62,854 bases of DNA from Oscillospiraceae bacterium (GCA_017560985.1 JAFZDX010000107.1:1-62854), one strand, 5' to 3'. Numbered from the stretch's first letter, positions 16,996 to 26,740 are shown. Notes: generated by a model not told the origin, from the letters alone. Numbers and translations: made by a program.

Positions 16996-17809
16996 TTTTG
17001 CATTGATAATTTGTTTTTTATTTTCAGGATGTGCAGGCAATAAGGAAATATTTGTCAGAAATATTAAAATAAATAAAATTGATAATTTGTTTGTTGTTGA
17101 ATTTCAAACCTATGATTTTTCTTCTGAAGAGAAAAAATATGATGTTTTACAACATGCAGGTGGTAATCTGGCAAGTTTATGTATCGAGGCTGTAAATGAA
17201 GAAAATTATAATTTCAGATTATGCGAAAATATATATATTGATATATCCTTGTCAGAAAATGATTGCAATACAGTTGTTGCTACTGTAAATCTGCTTAAAA
17301 TTCCACCAGCAGTAAATTTGGTTTGTTTTATCCCTGATATGGATTTATTTCCCGAAATAAAAATTCAACCAGAAACACCACTTTATAACTGGTCAAAATC
17401 TGTTGATGGTTTTGATGGCATTATGTCTGTAATAGACAAAAATACAAATGTAGTAGGAGCAGTTATTATCGATGATGGTAATGCAGTTAAATATTTGAAT
17501 AAAACACAGATGAATGTATTCAATATGCTTACTGGTTGCAGAAATGGGTTCTCTTTGCTGCTGGAAAATATTGAATCAAATATCATCATTGACAGATGCG
17601 ATGTATTCTATTCGGAAGACAGGATAAATCTGACAGTCAGCGTAAAGGATTATAAAGGTATTTCAGATGAAAATCTGATGAAAAGTTTTGTAAAAAGAGA
17701 AATAGAAGATACTGTTTATTTTTTGCTTAATGATGCTGTAGTCAGAAATATATTGATAGGAGAGATGTATTGTTATAAATTGCCGGAAATTATGGTAAAG
17801 GTTTTTTAA
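16976..17809 (+). CDS. Spore germination lipoprotein, GerC-like (short, divergent)
   Basis: This 277-aa protein has a lipoprotein signal: a positively charged start, a hydrophobic core, and the lipobox LFSGC with Cys about 20 residues from the ATG at 16976. Ger(x)C proteins are the lipoprotein subunit of germinant receptors and usually have about 370-400 aa, so this one is about 100 residues short. I call it by position and lipobox; no strong motif confirms it. The ATG at 16976 gives a clean signal peptide, whereas a TTG at 16952 would add eight charged residues. Confidence 0.68.
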   Translation: MRKLRVSFALIICFLFSGCAGNKEIFVRNIKINKIDNLFVVEFQTYDFSSEEKKYDVLQHAGGNLASLCIEAVNEENYNFRLCENIYIDISLSENDCNTVVATVNLLKIPPAVNLVCFIPDMDLFPEIKIQPETPLYNWSKSVDGFDGIMSVIDKNTNVVGAVIIDDGNAVKYLNKTQMNVFNMLTGCRNGFSLLLENIESNIIIDRCDVFYSEDRINLTVSVKDYKGISDENLMKSFVKREIEDTVYFLLNDAVVRNILIGEMYCYKLPEIMVKVF

Positions 17810-17820
17810 TTGAATTTTAG

Positions 17821-17849
17821 TTGAAATGAGCAGGAGAATATTATATAAT
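17821..17849 (+). promoter_or_regulatory. SigA-type promoter for hprK-glk-murB-whiA-dnaE-pfkA
   Basis: TTGAAA (17821-17826) and TATAAT (17844-17849) are separated by 17 nt. This near-consensus promoter lies 39 nt before hprK and separates the housekeeping operon from the ger operon. Confidence 0.7.
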
Positions 17850-17887
17850 CTTAATAAGTATATATTATAGAATGTGGAGTAACGATT

Positions 17888-18805
17888 ATGAAATTTTTTG
17901 TAACTTTGGAAAAATTCATTGCTCAACTTAATCTTGAAATTCTGTCTGTTCCCGATGATATAAATAAAATTCATATCACCAGTACAGAGGTAAACCGTCC
18001 AGGTCTGCTTATTTCCGGGTTCAGTGAAAACTTTGAACCAACCAGACTGCAGATTCTTGGTAAAATGGAATTTTCTTACCTTGACAGCCTGGACCAGGAA
18101 GTAAAAATGAACAGAATTAACAACCTGTTTTCACGTGGTGTACCAGCGGTAATTATTACCAGAAATATGCTTATTTCAACAGAAATTGTTGAATCAGCAA
18201 GAAAACACAAAGTACCATTATTAAGAACAAGTGAAGAAACATCTGCATTTATGGCACATGCTATCAGCTATCTGAACACAGAACTTGCACAGCGTGTTAC
18301 ACGTCACGGTGTTCTTATGGAAGTATATGGTGAAGGTATCCTGATTGTTGGTGACAGCGGTGTAGGTAAATCTGAAACAGCTATTGAACTTGTAAAACGC
18401 GGCCATCGTCTTATTGCTGATGATGCTGTAGAAATCAGAAAACTTTCTCATACATCACTGGTAGGCCAGTCACCTGAAAATATTCAGAACTTTATTGAAC
18501 TGCGCGGTGTAGGTATTATTAATATTGCCCGTACTTATGGTGCTTCAGCAGTAAAACAGAGACAGGAAATCGATATGGTTATCGAACTGGAAAACTGGAA
18601 AGCAGATAAAAGTTATAGTACAACAGGCCTTACTGATGAATATACAGATATTCTCGGTGTTTCTGTTGTAAAATCAGTTATCCCTGTAAGACCGGGCCGT
18701 AACATTTCTATCGTTATAGAAACAGCGGCTGTAGTAAACCGTCAGAAGAAGATGGGATATTTTGCAGCAAAAGAATTGTTAAGACAGCTTGGTATCGAAG
18801 AATAA
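17888..18805 (+). CDS. hprK: HPr kinase/phosphorylase
   Basis: HPrK phosphorylates and dephosphorylates Ser46 of HPr and drives carbon catabolite control in Firmicutes. The 305-aa protein has an N-terminal domain, catalytic His140 in TRHGVLM, the P-loop GDSGVGKS (155-162), LIADDAVEI and the HPrK signature region ELRGVGIINI. No ptsH, crh or ccpA is in the window. It heads an operon that also encodes a glucokinase and phosphofructokinase, which makes metabolic sense. GTGGAGT precedes the ATG. Confidence 0.96.
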   Translation: MKFFVTLEKFIAQLNLEILSVPDDINKIHITSTEVNRPGLLISGFSENFEPTRLQILGKMEFSYLDSLDQEVKMNRINNLFSRGVPAVIITRNMLISTEIVESARKHKVPLLRTSEETSAFMAHAISYLNTELAQRVTRHGVLMEVYGEGILIVGDSGVGKSETAIELVKRGHRLIADDAVEIRKLSHTSLVGQSPENIQNFIELRGVGIINIARTYGASAVKQRQEIDMVIELENWKADKSYSTTGLTDEYTDILGVSVVKSVIPVRPGRNISIVIETAAVVNRQKKMGYFAAKELLRQLGIEE

Positions 18806-18833
18806 TTAACTGGATATATAGGAGAATTTTGAA

Positions 18834-19796
18834 ATGGAAAAATTATATATTGGTGTTGACCTTGGTGGCACAAATATTGCAGCAGGTATTGTGGATGTAA
18901 ATGGTAATATCTTGTGTAAAAAAAGTGTTAAAACAAATCTGCCAAAACCAGAGGCAGAACTTGAACAGGATATATATAACCTTTGCAAATCTTTATGTGA
19001 AGAAAACAAATACAACCTTGATAAAGATATTAAAGCTGTTGGTATCGGTACACCTGGTTCAGTTGACGGCAAACGTGGTATTGTATGGTCAAATGTAAAC
19101 TTTGGTTATGAAAACTGGAAAATCAAAGAAAAACTGGAAAATCTTTTCGGTATTTCTGTTTACGTTGAAAATGACGCCAATGCAGCTATTATCGCTGAAG
19201 TTATGGCAGGCAATGCAAAAGGTTGTGATAATGCACTTATCGTTACACTTGGTACAGGTGTAGGTGGCGGTGCTTTCCTCAATGGTGAAATATATGCAGG
19301 CTATAACTATGCTGGTCTTGAAGTAGGACATATCGTTATCGAAAAAGATGGCAGACAATGTAACTGTGGCCGTAAAGGTTGTTTTGAAAGATATGCTGCA
19401 GCATCTGCCCTTACAAGAGATACACAGGCAGCTATGAAGGAACATCCTGAAAGTGCACTGTGGGAAATCTGTCCTGATATTGAAAAAGTAAATGCTAAAA
19501 CAGCTTTTGATGGTAAAAAACAGGGCGATGCAGTTGCAACACAGGTTGTGGATACATATATCGAATACCTTGCCTGTGGTCTTGTAAATCTTATCAATAT
19601 CTTCCAGCCACAGGTTGTATGCCTTGGTGGTGGTGTTTCTAACGAAAGACAGTATCTGCTTGATTTGTTGAAACCACATATTGACAGAGAAGACTTTGCA
19701 AGAAATGCACGGGAAAGAACAGAAATTGTTATTGCTAAATTCAGAAACGACGCTGGTATAATTGGTGCCGCAATGGTTGGTGTAAACAATGATTAA
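18834..19796 (+). CDS. glk: Glucokinase, ROK family
   Basis: This 320-aa ROK-family sugar kinase shows the phosphate-binding GVDLGGTNIAAG near the N-terminus, the catalytic ENDANAA, LGTGVGGGAF and the zinc site GHIVI...CNCGRKGCFERYAA. Glucose phosphorylation is the likely activity given the context (hprK, pfkA). Other hexoses or N-acetylated sugars remain possible. GGAGAA precedes the ATG. It overlaps murB by 8 nt. Confidence 0.88.
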   Translation: MEKLYIGVDLGGTNIAAGIVDVNGNILCKKSVKTNLPKPEAELEQDIYNLCKSLCEENKYNLDKDIKAVGIGTPGSVDGKRGIVWSNVNFGYENWKIKEKLENLFGISVYVENDANAAIIAEVMAGNAKGCDNALIVTLGTGVGGGAFLNGEIYAGYNYAGLEVGHIVIEKDGRQCNCGRKGCFERYAAASALTRDTQAAMKEHPESALWEICPDIEKVNAKTAFDGKKQGDAVATQVVDTYIEYLACGLVNLINIFQPQVVCLGGGVSNERQYLLDLLKPHIDREDFARNARERTEIVIAKFRNDAGIIGAAMVGVNND

Positions 19797-20673
19797 ATCC
19801 TTTTTGAATAAAAACAACATTGAAGCTCATTTTGATGAAAGTATGAAAAAACATACCACATTTAAAGTGGGTGGCAATGCTGTGTGTATAGCAGTGCCTG
19901 ATACAATAGAAAAAGCTGCTGCTCTGATAAAATTTGTAAATGAAAATAAAATCAACCATTATTTCCTTGGCAATGGTTCCAATGTTATTTTCAATGATAA
20001 TGGTTTTGATGGTGTTATTATAAAAACATCTGCTCTGAACAAAATTGATATCAAAGATAACGTTGTTGTTGCCGGTGCTGGTGTGCTTATGACCTCACTT
20101 GCAAAAAGAGCCCAGGAAAACAGCCTTTCTGGTCTGGAGTTCTGCTATGGTATCCCAGGAAATGTGGGCGGTGGAATTTATATGAACGCAGGTGCATATG
20201 GTGGTGAAATTTCAAATTGCCTTGTTTCTGTTGATTATATAGATGAAAACGGCAATCTGGGCACAATTTCCAAGAATGACTGCGACTTTTCTTACAGACA
20301 TTCCAGATTTATGAAAGAAAATTGGCTGATTGTTTCTGCCACATTTGAAATGGAACCAAAAGACAGCGCTGAAATGCTTGCCTTTATGGAAGACATTATG
20401 CAACGCAGAAAAGATAAACAGCCACTGGATAAACCAAGTGCGGGTAGCTCTTTCAAACGTCCTGTCGGTTATTTTGCAGCTGCACTTATTGATGAATGTG
20501 GCCTGAAAGGTCTTACAGTAGGCGGTGCTCAGGTTAGCGAAAAACACGCTGGTTTTATAGTAAATATCGGTGATGCGACCTGCCAGGATATTGTGGATCT
20601 TGCTGATAAAGTACGGCAGATTGTACTTGAGAAAAAAGGTGTTGTGCTGGAAAAAGAAATGATAATTGTATAA
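19789..20673 (+). CDS. murB: UDP-N-acetylenolpyruvoylglucosamine reductase
   Basis: MurB reduces UDP-GlcNAc-enolpyruvate to UDP-MurNAc with NADPH and FAD in peptidoglycan synthesis. The 294-aa type II enzyme shows the FAD-binding GNGSNVIFND and GIPGNVGGGIYMNAGAYGGEI, the active-site YRHSRF, PSAGSSFKRP with the proton-donor Ser, and EKHAGFIVN. Length is normal. The ATG lies within the last codons of the glucokinase gene. WhiA follows after 17 nt. Confidence 0.96.
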   Translation: MIKSFLNKNNIEAHFDESMKKHTTFKVGGNAVCIAVPDTIEKAAALIKFVNENKINHYFLGNGSNVIFNDNGFDGVIIKTSALNKIDIKDNVVVAGAGVLMTSLAKRAQENSLSGLEFCYGIPGNVGGGIYMNAGAYGGEISNCLVSVDYIDENGNLGTISKNDCDFSYRHSRFMKENWLIVSATFEMEPKDSAEMLAFMEDIMQRRKDKQPLDKPSAGSSFKRPVGYFAAALIDECGLKGLTVGGAQVSEKHAGFIVNIGDATCQDIVDLADKVRQIVLEKKGVVLEKEMIIV

Positions 20674-20690
20674 ATTCACACGAGGAGTAT

Positions 20691-21572
20691 ATGGAATCTA
20701 CATTTTCTAAACAAAGCCGAAATGAAGCACTGGATAATTTCAAGTTTTCAAAAGATGATTGCTGTAATATAAGTTTTTTACAGGGGTATTTTTACCGAGA
20801 TCAGCTTTCTAAAGATGACGAAAAACTTGTTCATAAACCGGACATTATCAAATCTGCAAAGGTTGTAAAAAAACTTATGAGCAGATATGATATAGATTCA
20901 TATGTTGTGGATAGGGAACAGGAAGGAAAACGCCAGGTTACCAAGCTCTATATAACAGAACCCGAAAGTGTGCAGAGATTATTTTTATTACAAAATGAAA
21001 ATAATAATTGCAATAAATGTATTACCAATTATCTTGTTGGGGTATTTGTTTCCGATGGTATACTGGTAGATCCACAGAAAGATTATCATCTTGAATTTAC
21101 ATATACAGATGAAAATTTAGCCAAAAATCTGCTTAACACTTTGAAGTTTGCAGGTTTTGATTTTAAACTTACCCAAAGAAAATCGTCTTTTGCAGTGTAT
21201 ACAAAAAACAGCCAGACAATAGAAGAATTTCTTGTTACTGTGGGCGCACAGTCGTCCTGTCTGGAATTAATGGGCGATAAGATGGTAAAGGATATACGTA
21301 ACCACCAGAATCGCCTTACAAACTGTGATGCTGCTAATATTGCAAAAACAGTTAAGGCCGGCCAAAAGTATATAAAAGCTATTCAGAAACTTATAGAAAC
21401 AGAACTTTTATATGACCTGCCCGAAGATATACAGGAACTGGCACAGTTAAAACTGGAAAATCCAGAACTTTCTCTGGATGCACTTGGAAAAATGTGTTCA
21501 GAACCAATGACTAAATCATCTGTAAACAGACGTTTACAGAAACTTTGTGCTGTGGCACAGATAGAGGAATAA
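20691..21572 (+). CDS. whiA: DNA-binding protein WhiA
   Basis: WhiA is a sporulation and cell-division-linked DNA-binding protein built from a degenerate LAGLIDADG homing-endonuclease fold plus a C-terminal HTH. The 293-aa protein shows the N-terminal FLQGYFYRD, the middle LGVFVSDG-like element written here as VGVFVSDGILVDP, and the conserved C-terminal RNHQNRLTNCDAANIAKT with the HTH stretch LSLDALGKM...SSVNRRLQKL. CGAGGAG precedes the ATG. The usual neighbours rapZ and yvcK are missing here. Confidence 0.94.
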   Translation: MESTFSKQSRNEALDNFKFSKDDCCNISFLQGYFYRDQLSKDDEKLVHKPDIIKSAKVVKKLMSRYDIDSYVVDREQEGKRQVTKLYITEPESVQRLFLLQNENNNCNKCITNYLVGVFVSDGILVDPQKDYHLEFTYTDENLAKNLLNTLKFAGFDFKLTQRKSSFAVYTKNSQTIEEFLVTVGAQSSCLELMGDKMVKDIRNHQNRLTNCDAANIAKTVKAGQKYIKAIQKLIETELLYDLPEDIQELAQLKLENPELSLDALGKMCSEPMTKSSVNRRLQKLCAVAQIEE

Positions 21573-21573
21573 T

Positions 21574-24500
21574 ATGAATAAAGACTTTGTGCATCTTCAT
21601 CTGCACACCGAGTACAGTTTGTTGGACGGTGCCTGCCGTATAGACAGACTTATGAAACACATAAAAGAACTTGGACAAAGCGCTGTGGCCATTACAGACC
21701 ACGGCGTTATGTATGGTTGTGTGGATTTTTATAAAAAAGCCCAAAAAGAGGGAATTAAACCTATTATAGGCTGTGAAGTATATGTTGCCAGCCGTGGCAG
21801 AAAAGACAAGGTGCATAAACTGGACACATATTACCATCTTGTATTGCTGGTAAAAAATGAAACAGGCTATCAGAACCTTACAAAACTGGTAACCCTTGGT
21901 TCTTCTGAAGGTTTTTACACCAAACCAAGAATAGACCATGAATTGCTGGAAAAATATCACGAAGGGCTTATATGTCTTTCCGCCTGTCTTGCAGGTGAAA
22001 TTCCACGTGCATTGTTGGCTGGTGATATTGAAAGGGCAGAGGAAACTGCACTCTTTTACAAGAATCTGTTTGGCGATGACTATTATATCGAAATTCAGGA
22101 TCACCACATTGAAGACCAGCAAACAGTTTTGCCTATGCTTTTGCAGTTGGCAAGAAAACACGATATTCAGCTTGTGGCTACAAACGACTGCCACTATATA
22201 AACAAAGAAGACTCAAAAATGCAGTATGCGCTTATCTGTGTACAGACAAATAAAAGATTGTCTGACCCGGATACACTTGAGTTTGAAACAGACGAATTTT
22301 ATGTAAAAAGTACTGAAGAAATGTATGATCTGTTTTCATACATTCCACAGGCTTGCGAAAATACAGTAAAAATTGCTGAAAAATGTAATTTTGACTATGA
22401 ATTTGGCAAAACAAAATTGCCTAAATACACATCACCTGACGGCAGCCCAAATCAGGTTTTCTTTGAAAAACTGTGCCGTGATGGTCTGGTGAGAAGATAT
22501 GGTACAATAACACCTGAAATGACTGAAAGACTGGATTATGAAATCGGTATAATCAGCCGAATGGGTTTTGTTGATTACTATCTTATTGTTTATGATTTTA
22601 TAAACTATGCACGCAGCCATGATATTCCTGTTGGTCCTGGCCGAGGCAGTGGTGCGGCCAGTCTGTGTGCCTACTGTATGGGCATCACAAATATAGATCC
22701 ATTGAAATATAATCTGATTTTTGAAAGATTCTTAAATCCTGAACGTATTTCAATGCCAGACTTTGATATTGACTTCTGCTATGAAAAACGCCAGTTGGTA
22801 ATAGACTATGTAACTGAAAAATATGGACACGACCATGTTTGTCAGATTATTACATTCGGTACTCTGGCTGCCCGTGGCGCGGTACGTGATATTGGCAGAG
22901 TACTGGATATACCTTATAACACAGTGGATAAGATAGCAAAACTTATCCCTAATAACCCGGCAGCCCATATAAGCATCGAAAAAGCACTGAAAATTTCTCC
23001 TGAACTTAAAGCAATGTATGACGGAGAAGGACAGGTAAAAGAATTGCTTGACCTGGCAATGAAAGTGGAGGGTATGCCACGAAATGCTTCTACCCATGCA
23101 GCAGGGGTTGTAATTACCGACCAAGCTGTGGTAGAATATATACCTTTGCAGAGCAATGATGGTCAGCTTGTTACACAGTTTCCAATGACAACCATTGAAG
23201 AACTTGGTCTTCTTAAAATGGACTTTCTTGGTTTGCGTACTCTTACTGTTATTGACCATTGTGAGAAAATGATACAGAAATTCAATCCTGAATTTCGCGC
23301 AGACAATATTCCTTTAAAAGATGAAAAAACTTTCAAATTACTGGAAGATGGCGACACAATAGGTGTTTTCCAGTTTGAAAGTGGTGGTATGAAAAGTGTT
23401 CTCACAGGTCTTAAACCTGTGGATATTGAAGACCTGATTGCGGTTATTTCGCTTTATCGACCGGGTCCTATGGACTCTATTCCTTCTTTTATCCAGAACA
23501 GACATCACCCGGAACTGATAACTTATAAACACCCTATACTGGAAGAGATACTGAAAGTTACAAATGGATGTATCGTTTATCAGGAGCAGGTAATGGAAAT
23601 CTGCCGTAAAATGGCGGGGTATAGCTATGGTCAGGCTGACCTTGTACGTCGCGCAATGGGTAAAAAGAAAGCAGACGTAATGGCTGCTGAAAGAACTCAT
23701 TTTATAAATGGTGCAGCAGAGAAAGGTGTAAGTGAGCAGATTGCCAATGACATTTTTGATGAAATGTCCAGCTTTGCATCATATGCATTCAATAAGCCTC
23801 ATGCAGCTGCTTATGCTTATGTAGCGTATCAGACAGCTTATCTTAAAGCACATTATCCAAAAGAATTCTGGGCAGCTATGCTGACAAGTATTTTTGAAAA
23901 TACTGCAAAAATTCTGGAATATACACAGGAATGCAGACAAAGAAATATAAAGATACTGCCTCCTGATATAAATAAGGGATATTCTGGTTTTGTTGTTGAA
24001 GGTGATAACCTGCGCTATGGCATGGCGGCAATTAAAAATGTAGGTAAAACTTTTATAGACGCTATGACAGCTGAAAGAGAAAAAAATGGTGAGTTTACCA
24101 GTATATTCGATTTTTGCCGCAGAATGTCAGATAAAGGCTTTAACAGACGTGCGCTTGAAAGCCTTGTTAAAGTAGGTGCATTTGACCAGTTTGGTATAAA
24201 CCGTCGCAGACTGTTCATAAACATTGATTATTTGCTGAACAGCATAAACAATGAACAGAAAAATAAAATTTCAGGACAGCTGGATTTATTCAGTGTTCCA
24301 GAGGTAGTGGAAGATTCAAAGTTTACTTTTAATGATGACCGGCATTTTCCACCAGCTGAAGATTATTCAGACACTGAAAAGCTGAATATGGAAAAACAGC
24401 TGGCAGGTATTTATCTGTCAGGTCATCCATTAGAGAAAAATCGGGAATATGTGAAAAATATATCAACTTGCAACATTTCTCGATTGACTGATGATGGCAA

Positions 24501-25026
24501 TGAAGTATACGATAATACTAAACAGACTATTGTGGTAATTGTATCCAAATATCGAACATATACCACAAAGAAAAATGAAGTTATGGGGTTTGTTACTGTG
24601 GAAGATTTGTCCGGTTCGATGGATATGTTGGTATTCCCAAATGTATTCAAGGAAGTTTCGGATATAATAAATGAAAACAGTGTTCTTATTGTAAATGGCA
24701 CTGTTTCATTAAAGGATGAAGAGACTACAATTCTTGCTGATTCTATATACGAAATCGGTTCAGAGGAAGCCAAACATATTCTTGCAGCAAAAAAAGACCC
24801 TAAATACGGCCTTTATATAAAAGTAGATGGTCAGAATACCGCACAGTTCAGACAATGCTGTGCCGTTTTGGCCAGATATAAAGGCATGATGCCTGTATAT
24901 TTCTATTTACAGGATACAAAACAGTATGTTAAAGCTCCGCCAAGACTTTGGATGAGAGAAAGCATAAATGCTCTTGATGAGCTTAAATACGTTGTAGGGG
25001 AAAGCAACATAGTTATAAGAAAATAA
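21574..25026 (+). CDS. dnaE: DNA polymerase III subunit alpha, DnaE
   Basis: This is the second C-family replicase, which in Firmicutes extends RNA primers before PolC takes over. The 1150-aa protein has an N-terminal PHP domain (FVHLHLHTEYSLLDGA), GPGRGSGAASL, the palm motif PDFDIDF, KMDFLGLRTL, a helix-hairpin-helix region and a C-terminal OB fold (IVVIVSKYRTYTTKKNEVMG). No exonuclease insertion is present, unlike PolC. The ATG starts 1 nt after the whiA stop with GAGGAA as the site. All three palm acidic residues are visible. Confidence 0.96.
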   Translation: MNKDFVHLHLHTEYSLLDGACRIDRLMKHIKELGQSAVAITDHGVMYGCVDFYKKAQKEGIKPIIGCEVYVASRGRKDKVHKLDTYYHLVLLVKNETGYQNLTKLVTLGSSEGFYTKPRIDHELLEKYHEGLICLSACLAGEIPRALLAGDIERAEETALFYKNLFGDDYYIEIQDHHIEDQQTVLPMLLQLARKHDIQLVATNDCHYINKEDSKMQYALICVQTNKRLSDPDTLEFETDEFYVKSTEEMYDLFSYIPQACENTVKIAEKCNFDYEFGKTKLPKYTSPDGSPNQVFFEKLCRDGLVRRYGTITPEMTERLDYEIGIISRMGFVDYYLIVYDFINYARSHDIPVGPGRGSGAASLCAYCMGITNIDPLKYNLIFERFLNPERISMPDFDIDFCYEKRQLVIDYVTEKYGHDHVCQIITFGTLAARGAVRDIGRVLDIPYNTVDKIAKLIPNNPAAHISIEKALKISPELKAMYDGEGQVKELLDLAMKVEGMPRNASTHAAGVVITDQAVVEYIPLQSNDGQLVTQFPMTTIEELGLLKMDFLGLRTLTVIDHCEKMIQKFNPEFRADNIPLKDEKTFKLLEDGDTIGVFQFESGGMKSVLTGLKPVDIEDLIAVISLYRPGPMDSIPSFIQNRHHPELITYKHPILEEILKVTNGCIVYQEQVMEICRKMAGYSYGQADLVRRAMGKKKADVMAAERTHFINGAAEKGVSEQIANDIFDEMSSFASYAFNKPHAAAYAYVAYQTAYLKAHYPKEFWAAMLTSIFENTAKILEYTQECRQRNIKILPPDINKGYSGFVVEGDNLRYGMAAIKNVGKTFIDAMTAEREKNGEFTSIFDFCRRMSDKGFNRRALESLVKVGAFDQFGINRRRLFINIDYLLNSINNEQKNKISGQLDLFSVPEVVEDSKFTFNDDRHFPPAEDYSDTEKLNMEKQLAGIYLSGHPLEKNREYVKNISTCNISRLTDDGNEVYDNTKQTIVVIVSKYRTYTTKKNEVMGFVTVEDLSGSMDMLVFPNVFKEVSDIINENSVLIVNGTVSLKDEETTILADSIYEIGSEEAKHILAAKKDPKYGLYIKVDGQNTAQFRQCCAVLARYKGMMPVYFYLQDTKQYVKAPPRLWMRESINALDELKYVVGESNIVIRK

Positions 25027-25038
25027 GAGGTGAATTCA

Positions 25039-26010
25039 ATGGGAGATATTAAAACAATAGGTATTCTTACCAGTGGTGGTGACGCACCTGGTATGAACGC
25101 AGCTATCCGTGCAGTTGTTCGTGCGGCAATTTTCAATGGTTTTAATGTTAAAGGTATCAGACACGGCTATAATGGTCTTATCAATGATGATATCTTTGAT
25201 ATGAATCTGAGAAGTGTTTCAGAAATTATTCATCGTGGCGGTACAATGCTGTATACAGCACGTTCATTGGAATTCCAGACCCCTGAAGGTCAGCTGAAAG
25301 CAGTGGAAAACTGCAAGAAGCACGGTATTGATGCACTGGTAGTTATTGGTGGTGACGGTTCTTTCCGTGGTTGCCAGGCAATTTCCAGACACGGCATCAA
25401 AACTATCGGTATTCCAGGTACAATCGATAATGATATTGCCTGCAGTGACTACACAATCGGTTTTGATACTGCTCTTAACACAGCAATGGAAATGATCGAC
25501 AAACTTCGTGACACAACACAGAGCCACGAAAGATGTTCTGTTGTTGAAGTAATGGGCAGACACGCAGGTTATATTGCTGTAAACACTGGTATTGCAACAG
25601 GTGCTCTTTGCGTTCTTGTTCCTGAACAGAGCTGGGATATTGATAAAGACGTAGTAGCCAGAATTAAAGAAACACAGGCAGAAGGTAAGAAAAACTTCCT
25701 TATTATTGTTGCTGAAGGTGCTGGTAAAGCACTGAAACTTGCAGAACAGATTCAGGAAAAAACAGGTCTGGATACACGAGGTACAGTTCTTGGTCACGTT
25801 CAGCGCGGTGGTTCACCAAGCATGAGAGACAGAGTTGTTGCAGCACAGATGGGTGTACACGCCATTGAACTGTTGCAGGCAGGTATTTATAACCGTGTTG
25901 TAGCAATGAAAAATGATGCTATCGTAGATTATGAAATTGAAGAAGCATTGAATATGAAAAAAGAACTGGATCCACTTATGCTGGGTGTAGCAAAAGTTGT
26001 TTCTATCTAA
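25039..26010 (+). CDS. pfkA: ATP-dependent 6-phosphofructokinase
   Basis: PfkA phosphorylates fructose 6-phosphate in glycolysis. The 323-aa protein has the nucleotide motif TSGGDAPGMNAAIR, GGDGSFRG (the Gly typical of ATP-using enzymes), the catalytic PGTIDNDI, EVMGRHAG and LGHVQRGGSPS. The ATG at 25039 has AGAGGTG six bases upstream; a GTG at 25030 would overlap that site. It is the last gene of the hprK operon and is followed by a strong terminator. Confidence 0.96.
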   Translation: MGDIKTIGILTSGGDAPGMNAAIRAVVRAAIFNGFNVKGIRHGYNGLINDDIFDMNLRSVSEIIHRGGTMLYTARSLEFQTPEGQLKAVENCKKHGIDALVVIGGDGSFRGCQAISRHGIKTIGIPGTIDNDIACSDYTIGFDTALNTAMEMIDKLRDTTQSHERCSVVEVMGRHAGYIAVNTGIATGALCVLVPEQSWDIDKDVVARIKETQAEGKKNFLIIVAEGAGKALKLAEQIQEKTGLDTRGTVLGHVQRGGSPSMRDRVVAAQMGVHAIELLQAGIYNRVVAMKNDAIVDYEIEEALNMKKELDPLMLGVAKVVSI

Positions 26011-26016
26011 AAAAGT

Positions 26017-26047
26017 CAGTCAGGCAATTAGCCTGGCTGTTTTTTTA
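26017..26047 (+). terminator. Rho-independent terminator after pfkA
   Basis: The 9-bp stem CAGTCAGGC / GCCTGGCTG (one G-T wobble) has the loop AATTA and is followed by eight T residues. This ends the hprK-pfkA operon. Confidence 0.9.
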
Positions 26048-26092
26048 TTCAAAACTATATTGTGATTTGAATATACTGTTATAGGTGATTTT

Positions 26093-26740
26093 ATGATAAA
26101 AAAGAACAGGTCAGAAAGCAGTATATTCAAAAATAAACTATTTTTAATTTTAACTATAATTACAGGGCTTTTTATATTTGTTGATAGCAGGATAAGACCT
26201 CAGATAATAACTTTGGCGAAATACAAAGTACAGTCTGTGGTTACACAGGCAGCAAATCAGGCAATAATAGAGCAGATGGAACAGTCACCTTTGTCATACG
26301 GTGAACTTATAAATGTGCAAAGAAATGAAAATGGTGAAATTACTTTGCTTTCTTACAATGCACTTGAAGTAAACAGGCTTAAATCTCAGATTACAGCAAC
26401 AATTATAAGTAAGGTACAAATGATTGATAAGGCGGATTTATATATTCCTATTGGTAATATATCCAATCTTGATATGTTGAATAATAAAGGACCATTACTT
26501 CATTTTGTTATTACGCCTGCGGCATTTGTAGAAACTGATATAGAAAGTGAATTTGAAACCACTGGAATAAATCAGGTGAATCACAGGATTTTTATAGTTT
26601 TAAAAATTTCAGCTTCGGCACTTATACCTAATTACTCTGCTGAAGTTCAGTTCAGAACAAGGGTTTGTGTCGCTCAAACAGTAATAGTAGGCAAAGTACC
26701 TGAAAATATATCAGATAACCTGCATTATTTAGGTGATTGA
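26093..26740 (+). CDS. yunB: Sporulation protein YunB
   Basis: This 215-aa protein has one N-terminal membrane helix (about residues 14-30), then VDSRIRPQI and KVQSVVTQAANQAI, followed by a mostly beta extracytoplasmic domain. This pattern is typical of YunB, a mother-cell protein needed for efficient sporulation in Bacillus. YunB is often compared with SpoIIR/YtfJ-type small-protein regulators, but its mechanism is unclear. ATAGGTG precedes the ATG. No convincing SigE promoter is visible in the 45-nt gap after the pfkA terminator. Confidence 0.85.
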   Translation: MIKKNRSESSIFKNKLFLILTIITGLFIFVDSRIRPQIITLAKYKVQSVVTQAANQAIIEQMEQSPLSYGELINVQRNENGEITLLSYNALEVNRLKSQITATIISKVQMIDKADLYIPIGNISNLDMLNNKGPLLHFVITPAAFVETDIESEFETTGINQVNHRIFIVLKISASALIPNYSAEVQFRTRVCVAQTVIVGKVPENISDNLHYLGD

